A DNA stretch of 32,337 nt from CAYLLD01 sp964425135 (GCA_964425135.1 CAYRKW010000036.1:1-32337), one strand, 5' to 3'. Shown: positions 15,541-24,067, counted from the first letter of the stretch. The notes: a model not told the origin generated them from the sequence alone. A program made the numbers and translations.

Positions 15541-15994
15541 ATGCGCTGGCGGCCTGTTCTTCGGCTTGTGCAAAGGCGTCATTAATCGCATCGAAGGTCA
15601 GCAGGATTGAAGCGTGACGGTTTTTGAACTCTCTGGCCGGCATGAGCACTTCCAACTCCTCAAACGGGGCCGTTGGGGCCGGGCCGTCTTCTTTGAGCAT
15701 CGCGCGCAATGCGGTCCGGCCTTTAAGAACATCATCATGGGTAAGCCCGATGATGCTCGCACCGATCACGCTCGCTGCCGCTTGCCCAAGCGCGCAGGCT
15801 TTAACTTCCTGACCATAGCCCGTGATACGCCCGTCTTCGATTTGCAGATCGACACTGACCGTGGAACCACAAAGGGGCGAGCGTTTGCGCGCGGTTGCAT
15901 CCGGGCTCTCTATGCGCTGCGTGTGCGGAATGCGCGTCGTCAACGCCAGAATGCGCTTGGAATACAGCTTCATCAGGTCGTTATCGTCAGCCAT
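15539..15994 (-). CDS. IscU/NifU-like iron-sulfur scaffold family protein
   Basis: The 151-residue protein has the IscU/NifU-N fold marks: SPLCGSTVSVDL (39-50) with Cys42, VKACALGQAAAS (64-75) with Cys68, and a C-terminal helix. In E. coli IscU the third cluster ligand lies in HCSIL; here the aligned stretch is RHASILLTFDAI (126-137), so the third cysteine is Ala128. The family therefore keeps two of three scaffold cysteines and may deliver or bind clusters differently. The start is ATG 15992-15994, preceded by AAGGTGAT; a longer frame adds nine residues without support. It is divergent from hisI with about 75 bases between them and convergent with the SOS peptide unit. The family is well supported; the exact role is not. 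Confidence 0.82.
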   Translation of the reverse strand: MADDNDLMKLYSKRILALTTRIPHTQRIESPDATARKRSPLCGSTVSVDLQIEDGRITGYGQEVKACALGQAAASVIGASIIGLTHDDVLKGRTALRAMLKEDGPAPTAPFEELEVLMPAREFKNRHASILLTFDAINDAFAQAEEQAASA

Positions 15995-16069
15995 GGCAAT
16001 CACCTTTGCACACATCCCCATCCTTCCCTAGATAGAGGCAGCGAGTCGCTTTGAAAAGGGCAGGGGCAG

Positions 16070-16432
16070 ATGCAACCCAGATTTGATCCACGCGGTTTGA
16101 AATACAATGACGACGGTCTTATTCCGGCGATTGCGCAGGATGCAAAGAGCGGCGATGTGCTGATGATGGCATGGATGAATATTGGCGCGGTGGAGCGGAC
16201 AATCGGGACGGGCAAGGTCACGTATTGGTCGCGGTCACGGCAGGAATATTGGGTGAAGGGAGCGACGTCCGGCAATACGCAAAAGCTGGTCGAGTTCTAC
16301 GTTGATTGTGATCGCGATTGCTTGCTGGTGAAGGTCGAGCAAATTGGACCTGCCTGTCATACCAACCGGCCAACGTGTTTTTATACTCAGGTATCGGGTG
16401 GCAAGGAGATTGTGACGCAGGAGCCTGTTTAA
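16070..16432 (+). CDS. hisI: Phosphoribosyl-AMP cyclohydrolase
   Basis: HisI opens the adenine ring of phosphoribosyl-AMP in the third step of histidine synthesis, in the cytoplasm. The 120-residue protein is the single-domain form, not fused to HisE. Metal-binding residues are visible: Asp79, Asp81 and Asp83 in the DCDRDC stretch, with the zinc cysteines Cys80, Cys96 (in PACHTNRPTCF) and Cys103. Other family marks are MMAWMN (32-37) and YWSRSRQEYWVKG (52-64). No other his gene is nearby. AGGGGCAG precedes the ATG. Confidence 0.96.
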   Translation: MQPRFDPRGLKYNDDGLIPAIAQDAKSGDVLMMAWMNIGAVERTIGTGKVTYWSRSRQEYWVKGATSGNTQKLVEFYVDCDRDCLLVKVEQIGPACHTNRPTCFYTQVSGGKEIVTQEPV

Positions 16433-16462
16433 GCCACTGCGGTTTTAGGTCAAAGTACAGGA

Positions 16463-17296
16463 TCACAACCCAACTTCCCGTCGCACATCCTCCGCCGTCC
16501 AGCCATCCGACCGAAATTTTGCAATCGCGCGAGCATTGTCGCGTTTGGCGAGACGCTTGCCGGTTTCATCGCGGATGAGCCGATGGTGGCGGTAGATGGG
16601 GGTTGGAAGGTTCAAAAGCGCCTGCAAGATCACATGAATTGCTGTCGCTTCCCGCAAATCTTCGCCGCGCGTTACATGGCCGATCTCTTGATAGGCGTCA
16701 TCCACGACCACCGAAAGATGATAGGACGTCCCCATATCCTTTCGCGCCAGAACGATATCCCCAACATTCTCGATCAGATGCTTCGTCGTGATCTGCTGAT
16801 GGCCCAACTCAATCTCTGCATAGCCAAGCGACACATTGCCCGCAGCCTCCACCGCCTTCGCCATGTTGAGGCGTATCACTGCGTTTTCGGGCGGCAATCC
16901 CAATTCGCGGCACGTCCCGGGATATATCACCCCATCCGGCCCCATCGGCGCGCCCTCTTGCGGGGCATTCACAGCTGCCAGAACGTCCTTGCGATTGCAC
17001 TGACACGCATAGGTCAGACCACGCGCCGTCAGCTGCGCCAATGCATCGGTATAGGCGGCCATACGGGTGGATTGGTACAGAACCGGCGTCTCCCACGAAA
17101 GGCCAAGCCACGCCAGATCGTTAAATATCTGCGCGGCCCAAACATCACGGGACCGCGCACGGTCGATATCCTCGATCCGAAGCAGAAATGCGCCCCCAGC
17201 AGCACGGGCGGCATCATGGGCCAGCATCGCAGAATAGGCATGCCCCAGATGTAGTGGACCGGTTGGCGAGGGCGCAAACCGCTCGCGAACAGTCAC
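16463..17296 (-). CDS. gluQ: Glutamyl-Q tRNA(Asp) synthetase
   Basis: GluQRS activates glutamate without tRNA-Glu and attaches it to queuosine at the wobble base of tRNA-Asp. The 277-residue protein equals the catalytic half of GltX with no anticodon-binding domain, as expected. It has HLGH (16-19) in PSPTGPLHLGHA, LLRIEDIDRARS, and the zinc-binding cysteines Cys99 and Cys101 (YACQCNR) and Cys130 (YPGTCRE). The KMSKS-like loop is RLAKRDNA. The ATG overlaps the stop of the upstream methyltransferase gene by four bases (ATGA), so translation is probably coupled. It is often also called yadB. Confidence 0.94.
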   Translation of the reverse strand: MTVRERFAPSPTGPLHLGHAYSAMLAHDAARAAGGAFLLRIEDIDRARSRDVWAAQIFNDLAWLGLSWETPVLYQSTRMAAYTDALAQLTARGLTYACQCNRKDVLAAVNAPQEGAPMGPDGVIYPGTCRELGLPPENAVIRLNMAKAVEAAGNVSLGYAEIELGHQQITTKHLIENVGDIVLARKDMGTSYHLSVVVDDAYQEIGHVTRGEDLREATAIHVILQALLNLPTPIYRHHRLIRDETGKRLAKRDNARAIAKFRSDGWTAEDVRREVGL

Positions 17297-17907
17297 GCTT
17301 TGCGCACCACATAGACGTTGGATTTGAGGTCAATCTTCGGCAGATGATCGCCATATTCGCTGAACAAGAGCGATACGCTGCCGGTGTCCACATGCTCCAT
17401 TATCCGCGTCTCGTAGGACTTGTCGGCCATCGCATGATCGTTGAGCGAAAAGACGAAATGCCCACCGGGATTGAGGAGCGCGACAATCTCGTCGAAAGTG
17501 CTGGCGGGTGCATGGCCGGGGTTGAGCACACCAATGGCGGCAATATTGGCGTAAGCGCCCTGCTCGAAGGGAAACGGCGCTTCCAGATCGGTGTTGTGCA
17601 ATTTGCGATAGACGCCCTTGTCCGTGGCCAGCTTCAACATCTCTGCACTGAAATCGCATCCGTCGAGCGTCGTGAACCCATGGCCGCGCAGCGCAGCGCC
17701 CGAAATGCCCGTCCCGCAGCCGACATCGAGAAGCGGCTCGGTTGGGTCCGACACAAAGGACGCAAGCGCTGTGGCGCAACGATCCGGCGTGATGTAGCCA
17801 TTTTCCGCGACCTCATCATCATAGGTCGCCGCCCATTCGTTATAAAACCCTCGCGTCACCTCGCCACTATCGAGCCCATACGCATTTTGTAGCATCTTTT
17901 TTGTCAT
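17293..17907 (-). CDS. Class I SAM-dependent methyltransferase
   Basis: The 204-residue protein has the SAM-binding motif LLDVGCGTGISG, then GCDFSAEML (acidic residue at the end of strand 2), and LNPGGHFVFSLND after strand 4. The N-terminus GEVTRGFYNEWAATYDDEV is typical of small-molecule methyltransferases of the UbiE/TPMT-like group. The substrate is not known. The start ATG 17905-17907 has a strong GGAGGGAAGG site, and a promoter 25-50 bases upstream overlaps the alternative upstream start, which excludes it. It overlaps gluQRS by four bases and heads that operon. Confidence 0.88.
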   Translation of the reverse strand: MTKKMLQNAYGLDSGEVTRGFYNEWAATYDDEVAENGYITPDRCATALASFVSDPTEPLLDVGCGTGISGAALRGHGFTTLDGCDFSAEMLKLATDKGVYRKLHNTDLEAPFPFEQGAYANIAAIGVLNPGHAPASTFDEIVALLNPGGHFVFSLNDHAMADKSYETRIMEHVDTGSVSLLFSEYGDHLPKIDLKSNVYVVRKA

Positions 17908-17930
17908 GACACCTTCCCTCCACTTGCAAT

Positions 17931-17958
17931 ACTCTATCAAGCACCGCGCAGAGGTCAA
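17931..17958 (-). promoter_or_regulatory. Promoter of the methyltransferase-gluQ operon
   Basis: On the minus strand TTGACC (17953-17958) and TAGAGT (17931-17936) are 16 bases apart, which would start transcription about 17 bases before the ATG. Both elements match sigma-70 consensus at four or five of six positions. Confidence 0.5.
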
Positions 17959-18000
17959 AAGGGAGTAACTTCCTTTGTCTCAAAACCGCCGCCAGGGTTT

Positions 18001-18018
18001 CGAACAACCTATTGTTCG
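18001..18018. other. Perfect hairpin after trmFO
   Basis: CGAACAA and TTGTTCG are exact reverse complements around a 4-base loop, 12 bases downstream of the trmFO stop on the minus strand. It has no T-run, so it is not a standard terminator; it may protect the transcript end. Confidence 0.4.
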
Positions 18019-18029
18019 GCAGACATGCG

Positions 18030-19400
18030 TTACTGAGCGGCAACGAGGCTCTGTGCCCCCAGCCAGTCACTCCAATCCGCCTTGGCGCGATCTGTGTATG
18101 CCTTGTAGCGTTCTTTGCGCCCGCGTCGTCCGCCGCGCGCATCTGAAACGGGGGGAAAGAGGCCGAAGTTGACGTTCATGGGTTGGAAGGTTTTGGCCTC
18201 TGCGCCGCCCGTTATGTGGGTCAGTAGCGCGCCCATAGCAGTGGTGGCGGGGACGGGCGGCACATCGCGCCCTTGGAGTTGCGCAGCGGCCATTCGGCCT
18301 GCGAGCAGGCCCATAGCGGTGGACTCGACGTATCCTTCGACGCCCGATATCTGGCCCGCAAATCGGATCGAGGGGCGGGTGCGCAGGCGCATTTGGGCGT
18401 CCAGAAGAACGGGTGAGTTGATGAAGGTGTTGCGGTGGATGCCGCCCAGACGCGCGAATTCAGCGCTCTCAAGACCCGGGATCGTCCGAAGCACCTCTTT
18501 TTGCGCCCCATAAGTCATCTTGGTCTGGAACCCCACGATATTGAACAGCGTTCCCAGCGCATTGTCGCGGCGCAATTGCACAACCGCATGGGCTTTGACG
18601 TCAGGTGCATGCGGATTGGTGAGGCCGACGGGCTTCATCGGCCCAAAACGCAACGTCTCACGCCCGCGCTCGGCCATCACTTCAATCGGAAGACAGCCTG
18701 CAAAATAGGGCGTGTCTTTCTCCCAGTCTTTGAACGCGGTTTTTTCGGCCGCCAGAAGCGCGTCGATAAAGCCCTCATATTGATCCCGGCTCATTGGGCA
18801 GTTGAGATAGGCGGTGCGCTCTTCCTCGGTTTCGCCCTTGTCATAGCGCGACTGGAACCACGCCTTGTCCATATCAATGCTCTCGGCATAGATGATCGGG
18901 GCGATGGCGTCGAAAAATGCCAGCGACGTCTCACCCGTGAGCGACAGGATGTCCTGCGCCAGCGTGCCGGAGGTCAGCGGGCCGGTGGCGATGATCACAT
19001 GCGGCCAATCCTTGTCGGAGACGGACGTAACCTCAGCGCGGTCAATGGTGATGCGCGGATGGCTCTCGATCGCATCGGTAACGGCGCGAGAAAACGGTTC
19101 CCGATCCACGGCGAGAGCGGAGCCAGCAGGCACCTTGAAGCGCTCCCCCATCTCCATGATCAGCCCGCCTGCCTGGCGCATTTCCCAATGCAACAGCCCA
19201 ACCGCATTGCCCTCATCATCGTCCGAGCGGAAGGAGTTAGAGCATACCAGTTCGGCCAGCCCGTCCGTTTGATGCGCAAACGTGCCGACCACAGGCCGCA
19301 TTTCGTGCAGCACCACGTCCACACCGGCCTGCGCCGCCTGCCACGCCGCCTCGGATCCGGCCATGCCGCCGCCGATGATATGCAGGGGCGCGGCGCTCAT
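18030..19400 (-). CDS. trmFO: Folate-dependent tRNA (uracil-54-C5) methyltransferase
   Basis: TrmFO makes ribothymidine at position 54 in the T loop of tRNA using methylenetetrahydrofolate and FAD. The 456-residue protein starts with the FAD-binding motif IIGGGMAGSEAAW (8-20) after HIIGG. The catalytic cysteines are in LVCSNSFRSD (Cys53) and PYFAGCLPIE (Cys236). Other family marks are TGPLTS (139-144), LGGIHRNTFINSP and GYVESTAMG. The ATG overlaps the stop of the GNAT gene by four bases (ATGA). It is about twice as far from the next gene downstream as the usual spacing. Earlier names are gid and gidA-like. Confidence 0.97.
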   Translation of the reverse strand: MSAAPLHIIGGGMAGSEAAWQAAQAGVDVVLHEMRPVVGTFAHQTDGLAELVCSNSFRSDDDEGNAVGLLHWEMRQAGGLIMEMGERFKVPAGSALAVDREPFSRAVTDAIESHPRITIDRAEVTSVSDKDWPHVIIATGPLTSGTLAQDILSLTGETSLAFFDAIAPIIYAESIDMDKAWFQSRYDKGETEEERTAYLNCPMSRDQYEGFIDALLAAEKTAFKDWEKDTPYFAGCLPIEVMAERGRETLRFGPMKPVGLTNPHAPDVKAHAVVQLRRDNALGTLFNIVGFQTKMTYGAQKEVLRTIPGLESAEFARLGGIHRNTFINSPVLLDAQMRLRTRPSIRFAGQISGVEGYVESTAMGLLAGRMAAAQLQGRDVPPVPATTAMGALLTHITGGAEAKTFQPMNVNFGLFPPVSDARGGRRGRKERYKAYTDRAKADWSDWLGAQSLVAAQ

Positions 19401-19840
19401 GGGGCGACGTTGTAGAGGATGAACTCGGTTTTCGGCCCATAGCTGTCGTAAAGGCCGCGCGCGCGGTAGTTGGTTTCCTGGGTCAGCCAGCGCACGCTGG
19501 GGATGCCGCGCGTCTTGGCAAAACCGATCACATGATCAATCAGTGCGCGTCCCGCACCGCCGCCGCGCACATCAGGATCAACGTATAAATCACTGAGATA
19601 TATCACCATTTCCCCGCTAAGCGAGCGGTGCATCAGTTGGTATTGCGTAAAGCCGATGACCTTGCCATCCGTTTCAATCAAATCGCACCAGAAGTCGTTA
19701 TCCGCATCATGTATCCAATCCCAAACCGTCTCCAGCCCCGCATCAGATACGCTGGTTTTGTAAAAACTCGCATAGTGCCCCATCAGATCGCGCCAAAGCG
19801 CGGCATCCTCTGGGCGGGCGGGTCGGATCACATGTGTCAT
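19397..19840 (-). CDS. GNAT-family N-acetyltransferase
   Basis: The 147-residue protein is a single GNAT domain. The acetyl-CoA-binding motif A is LYVDPDVRGGGAGRALIDHV, with RGGGAG as pyrophosphate loop, and TNYRARGLYDSYG follows as motif B. The N-terminus MTHVIRPARPEDA is typical for the fold. The acceptor is unknown; candidates are polyamines, amino acids or protein N-termini. It overlaps trmFO by four bases (ATGA), so the pair is probably one operon with coupled translation. No functional link to tRNA modification is evident. Confidence 0.85.
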   Translation of the reverse strand: MTHVIRPARPEDAALWRDLMGHYASFYKTSVSDAGLETVWDWIHDADNDFWCDLIETDGKVIGFTQYQLMHRSLSGEMVIYLSDLYVDPDVRGGGAGRALIDHVIGFAKTRGIPSVRWLTQETNYRARGLYDSYGPKTEFILYNVAP

Positions 19841-19890
19841 GCGCGCTGATCTAGTGCCAATCGGCCCCTCTCACAAGGGCGATGGTGGTG

Positions 19891-22580
19891 TTACGATGGA
19901 TCGGTTGCCGGAGCATCCTGCGCATCCGATACCTCGTCCTCGTCGTCCGAGCTTTCCGCAATCCAGGCCACAGACACAACACGCTCGTCATCTGAGGTGT
20001 TGAACACCCGCACACCACCCGCAGAGCGTGAGCGGAACGAGATATCTTTCACAGGGCAGCGGATCGATTGACCGGCATCCGTCACCAGCATGATCTGATC
20101 ATCCAGCGAGACGGGGAAGGAGGCAATCAGATTACCGCCGCGCATCGCCTTGTCCATGCCCATGACCCCTTGTCCGCCACGTCCGCGCACCGGATAGTCA
20201 TGGCTTGACGACAGCTTGCCCGCGCCTTGCTCGGTCAGGGTCAGGATCAAGTCCTCTGCTGCTTTCATCTCGTCAAACCGCTCTTGCGAAAGATCAATAT
20301 CGGCAACCGCCTCTTCCGCATCGCCCTCATCCTCATCTGACGCCCCCGCCAGTGCGCGACGCATTTTCGAATAGGCCTGCCGCTCTTCGGAACTGGCCTC
20401 GAAATGCCGGATCACCGCCATCGACACGACCTTATCATCCCCCGCCAGCTTGATCCCCCGAACACCGGTAGAATCGCGCCCTTTAAAGACCCGCACCGCC
20501 GTGGTCGGGAAGCGGATCGCTTTACCTGACGCCGTCACCAGCATCACATCATCGTTTTCATCACAGATACGCGCATTGATCAGGCGCACATCCTCGGGCA
20601 ATTTCATCGCGATCTTACCGTTGGATTTGACATTGGTGAAATCAGACAGCGCATTGCGCCGTACATCGCCCATGGATGTGGCAAAGACGATCTGCAAATC
20701 TGCCCAATCCTCCTCGTCCCGATCCACCGGCATAATCGCCGCAATCGTCACGCCCTGCGGGATCGGCAGAAGGTTCACAATCGCCTTGCCTTTTGCGTTG
20801 CGCCCGCCCGGTGGCAGACGCCAGGTCTTGAGCTTGTAGACAATTCCGTCCGTCGTAAAAAACAGCAGCTGCGTATGCGTATTGGCCACAAAGAGCGTCG
20901 TAACGAAATCCTCGTCCTTGGTGGACATGCCTTGCGTGCCTTTGCCCCCCCGACGCTGTTCGCGATACTCATCCAAGGGCGTGCGTTTGATATATCCGCC
21001 ATGGGTGACGGTAACGACCATATCTTCCTTCTCGATCAGGTCTTCATCTTCCATGTCGCCTTCGAAATCGACGATTTGAGAGCGGCGCGGCACAGCGAAT
21101 TTCTCGCGCACGTCTTTCAACTCATCCGAGATGATCGCCATGATCCGCGAGCGTGAGCGCAGGATATCGAGATAATCGACGATCTTGCCCGCAAGTTCTT
21201 TCAACTCGTCGGTCACTTCGGACACACCCAGCGCAGTCAGACGTTGCAGACGCAACTCAAGGATTGCGCGCGCTTGTGTCTCGGACAGGTTATACGTCCC
21301 GTCCTCATTCATCTTATGGGACGGATCATCGATGAGCTGGATATATTCTGCGATATCCGACGCAGGCCAGCGCCGGGTCATCAGGCTCTCGCGCGCTTGC
21401 GCAGGATCAGCCGAAGCACGGATGGTGGCGACGATCTCATCGACATTCGAGACTGCAACCGCCAGACCGCAGAGCACATGGCTGCGCTCGCGCGCCTTGC
21501 GCAATTCAAACGCCGTGCGCCGCGCAACAACCTCTTCGCGGAAGGCGATAAACGACGTCAGGAACTTGCGCAGATCAAGCTGTTCTGGCCGGCCGCCATT
21601 GAGCGCCAGCATGTTGCAGCCGAAATAAGTCTGCATCGGCGTGAAACGGAACAACTGGTTGAGTACGACCTCCGGCGTCGCATCCCGTTTGAGCTCGATC
21701 ACAACCCGAACACCCACGCGGTCGCTTTCGTCCTGAACATGGGCGATGCCTTCGATCTTCTTATCGCGCGCCGCTTCTGCAATCCGCTCGATCATCGTCG
21801 CCTTGTTGATCTGATAGGGTAGCTCGTCGATAACAATGGCAAAGCGGGCCTTGCGTATCTCCTCGACCCGCGTCTTCGAGCGAATAATCACCGACCCGCG
21901 CCCAGTGGTATAGGCTTTCTTCGCGCCGGTTTGCCCAAGGATCAGCGCGCCAGTGGGGAAATCAGGGGCCGGGATATACTGCATCAGTTGCAACACATCC
22001 AGATCCGGCTCCTCAATCAGCGCCAGCGTCGCGTCAATCACTTCGCCCAGATTATGCGGCGGGATATTGGTGGCCATCCCAACCGCGATCCCGCCGGCCC
22101 CGTTGACCAGCATGTTGGGATNNNNNNNNNNAGGATGAAGCCCGCAGGCTTATCCATCCGCACCTCAGTATAGCGCATTGCGGCGGGGTTATCGCCGTCC
22201 ATGGAGCCGAAATTGCCCTGACCGTCCAAAAGCGGCAGCGACATGGAAAAATCCTGCGCCATACGCACAAGCGCATCATAAATCGCACTGTCACCATGCG
22301 GGTGATACTTGCCCATCACATCACCAACGGGACGCGCGGATTTGCGATACGCCTTGTCGGAGGTATTCCCGCTCTCGTGCATCGCATAGAGAATGCGCCG
22401 GTGCACCGGCTTCAACCCATCGCGCAAATCGGGAATGGCACGACTGACAATCACCGACATCGCATAATCGAGATAGGAGGTCTTCATCTCCTCCTCGATA
22501 GCTATCTGCGGGCCATCAAACTCCATGCGGGAGGGCGGCTCATCATCGATTGTGTCGGGTGGCTCTGGCGTATCGCTCAC
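19891..22580 (-). CDS. gyrA: DNA gyrase subunit A (interrupted by an assembly gap)
   Basis: GyrA is the DNA-cleaving subunit of gyrase. The N-terminal part (to residue 149) has the catalytic Tyr137 in AAMRYTEV and the quinolone-determining region GDSAIYDALV with Ser98 and Asp102, the wild-type sensitive states. The C-terminal piece restarts at MLVNGAGGIAVGMATNIPPH and runs to the end. It has the GyrA box QRRGGKG and the pinwheel repeats, then an acidic tail. Ten Ns at 22122-22131 replace sequence between the two parts, and the frame changes across them. The missing stretch corresponds to roughly 30 residues that in other GyrA proteins read about DIDKDTVDF to LPARFPN. The gene is therefore intact in the organism, not a pseudogene. 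ssb lies 205 bases upstream in the same direction. Confidence 0.95.
22122..22131. other. Assembly gap (10 N) inside gyrA
   Basis: Ten unknown bases. Because about 30 codons of a conserved stretch are missing and the reading frame shifts, the true gap is nearer 90 bases and the N-run is a placeholder. Confidence 0.95.
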
Positions 22581-22715
22581 GGCTTGCTCGTTTTATTGTT
22601 GTTATCCGCAAAATCTTGTGGGTGGAGTATACGCCAAATACAAGCTCAAGTGCAATCGCCAACTGACCTGCAAAGCGATTTCCAACACCTTCTTTGGTTT
22701 ACAAATATCCAAATG

Positions 22716-22767
22716 GCGCAAGACGCCAGTCTTGCGCTCTTAAAGACGCGAGGCGCGCCAGCGCCTC
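22716..22767 (-). terminator. Two tandem hairpins between ssb and gyrA
   Basis: GCGCAAGAC-GCCA-GTCTTGCGC (22716-22737) is a perfect 9-pair hairpin. GAGGCGC-GCCA-GCGCCTC (22750-22767) is a perfect 7-pair hairpin with the same loop. They lie 18-70 bases after the ssb stop. The T-runs are poor (GCGTCTTT after the second, minus strand), so termination may be partial or the pair may instead be a processing or binding element. Confidence 0.55.
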
Positions 22768-22785
22768 ACCGCTTAACCGGTTGGA

Positions 22786-23247
22786 TTAGAACGGAATTTC
22801 GTCGTCGAAATCGCTGCCACCCGCAGGTGCTGGCGCAGGTCCAGCGTCATAGCCGCCACCCGGCGCATCATAGGACCCACCGCCGCCGCCATCGTTGCGT
22901 CCGTCGAGCATGGTCAGATTGGAGTTGTAATTGCGCAAAACCACTTCTGTGGTATAGCGATCCGCGCCCGACTGATCTTGCCACTTGCGGGTCTCGAGCT
23001 GGCCCTCGATATAGACTTTCGAGCCCTTTTTCAGATACTGCTCTGCCACCCGCACCAGCCCTTCGGAGAAGATCGCGACACGGTGCCATTCGGTCTTCTC
23101 ACGCCGCTCGCCCGACTGTTTGTCACGCCAGTTCTCCGACGTCGCAATCGTCAGATTGCACACTTTGCCACCGTTCTGGAAGCTGCGCACTTCCGGGTCA
23201 CGGCCCAGATTTCCCACAAGAATGACTTTGTTGATACTGCCGGCCAT
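22786..23247 (-). CDS. ssb: Single-stranded DNA-binding protein
   Basis: SSB coats single-stranded DNA in replication and repair as a tetramer. The 153-residue protein has the OB fold (1-112): NKVILVGNLGRDPEVR (6-21), ENWRDKQSG, KTEWHRVAIF and KKGSKVYIEGQL. The linker is rich in Gly and Pro (118-145), and the tail is DFDDEIPF, the acidic tip that recruits partner proteins. It starts with MAGSINKV at the ATG 23245-23247, preceded by AGGAGC. It is divergent from the lytic transglycosylase gene. uvrA is close by but not directly divergent, unlike the E. coli uvrA-ssb pair. Confidence 0.97.
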   Translation of the reverse strand: MAGSINKVILVGNLGRDPEVRSFQNGGKVCNLTIATSENWRDKQSGERREKTEWHRVAIFSEGLVRVAEQYLKKGSKVYIEGQLETRKWQDQSGADRYTTEVVLRNYNSNLTMLDGRNDGGGGGSYDAPGGGYDAGPAPAPAGGSDFDDEIPF

Positions 23248-23410
23248 GTCTCTAGCTCCTATGGGTGACGAATCCGATTTTTTGCTGGCCAGACCCTAGC
23301 GCTGGTCATGCGCAGGTGCAACGCAATCGGCGCAATTCCCGCAGTGCATTGAACCTTAACCCTTTTACCTCTAATTTGGATCAAATTTTTTGTGGCAAAG
23401 GCGGTCTTTC

Positions 23411-23968
23411 GTGACGCGATTGGGTTTATTCATGGCAGGTTGCGCGCTTTTTGCGCAGTCGCCCGCCGTAGCAGATCCGCTCAAACTCTCCAAAGCCCAT
23501 CAAAAGCTCATCGACAATCGCCTGTCCGGCCAGTTTCAGATGGAACGGAACCTGGATGAGGAGGATGAGGGGCTGTCGGCGCTCATTCCCAGCAGTACCT
23601 ATCGCTCCTCTTTCGCGCCCATGGCCCGCAACGCTGCGACCAAACACCAGATCCCGGTTGAGTTGTTCCAGCGGCTTGTGACGGTCGAAAGCAACTGGAA
23701 CCCTGAAGCGGTGAGTCACGCAGGCGCAATCGGTCTTGCCCAGCTCATGCCCGGCACCGCCAAACTGCTCGGCGTCAATCCCCGCAACCCGTCCCAAAAC
23801 CTCGAAGGCGGTGCGCGCTACCTGCGCACCCAATACGACCGCTTCCGCTCGTGGCGCTTGGCGCTTGCAGCTTATAATGCGGGTCCGGAAGCTGTGGCCA
23901 AATATAACGGCATCCCGCCTTACAAAGAGACCCAGGATTACGTGAAGAAGATATTGGGTGGGCAGTAA
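23411..23968 (+). CDS. Periplasmic lytic transglycosylase (SLT domain)
   Basis: The enzyme cleaves the glycan strands of peptidoglycan. With start GTG 23411 (AAAGG 9 bases upstream) the 185-residue product begins with a signal sequence MTRLGLFMAGCALFAQSPAVA. A TTG at 23390 in the same frame would add seven residues and has no ribosome binding site. The SLT domain has the catalytic Glu93 in TVESNWNP, SHAGAIGLAQLMPGTA and the tail AAYNAGPEAVAKYNGIPPY. Residues about 23-70 precede the domain and have no recognisable fold. It is the first gene on the plus strand after ssb; the DnaA-box pair and uvrA follow. Confidence 0.9.
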   Translation: MTRLGLFMAGCALFAQSPAVADPLKLSKAHQKLIDNRLSGQFQMERNLDEEDEGLSALIPSSTYRSSFAPMARNAATKHQIPVELFQRLVTVESNWNPEAVSHAGAIGLAQLMPGTAKLLGVNPRNPSQNLEGGARYLRTQYDRFRSWRLALAAYNAGPEAVAKYNGIPPYKETQDYVKKILGGQ

Positions 23969-24001
23969 GCGGCACGCATATTTTATCGGATAAGGATTAA
24001 T

Positions 24002-24027
24002 TTTATCCACACCTGCCTGTGGATAAA
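24002..24027. promoter_or_regulatory. Pair of perfect inverted DnaA boxes
   Basis: TTATCCACA (24003-24011) and TGTGGATAA (24018-24026) both match the DnaA-box consensus TTATNCACA exactly, in opposite orientation, and the 10-base arms TTTATCCACA/TGTGGATAAA are perfectly complementary around a 6-base spacer. An AT-rich stretch lies on both sides. It could bind DnaA, or as RNA fold into a terminator for the transglycosylase gene. Confidence 0.6.
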
Positions 24028-24052
24028 TATTCCTGTTTTGTTCTGTTTTCCT

Positions 24053-24067
24053 GTTGGAAAGCTGTTC
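24053..24067 (+). promoter_or_regulatory. Near-consensus LexA box before uvrA
   Basis: GTTG (24053-24056), seven bases, GTTC (24064-24067) differs by one base from the alphaproteobacterial LexA box. It lies 41 bases before the uvrA ATG. uvrA is LexA-controlled in many bacteria, so the site is plausible. Confidence 0.45.

Noticed and set aside
18435..19415. Plus-strand frame opposite trmFO (326 codons)
   Set aside because: Shadow of the well-identified trmFO.
22250..22310. Quinolone-resistance mutation in gyrA
   Set aside because: The codons for Ser98 and Asp102 are the wild-type residues (GDSAIYD).
22038..22580. gyrA as a pseudogene
   Set aside because: The frame break coincides exactly with the ten Ns; both halves are well conserved, so an assembly gap explains it.
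23978..24060. Replication origin at the DnaA-box pair
   Set aside because: Only two full boxes are seen, no dnaA, parAB or other origin genes are near, and uvrA is not an origin neighbour; a local regulatory site or a terminator is more likely.
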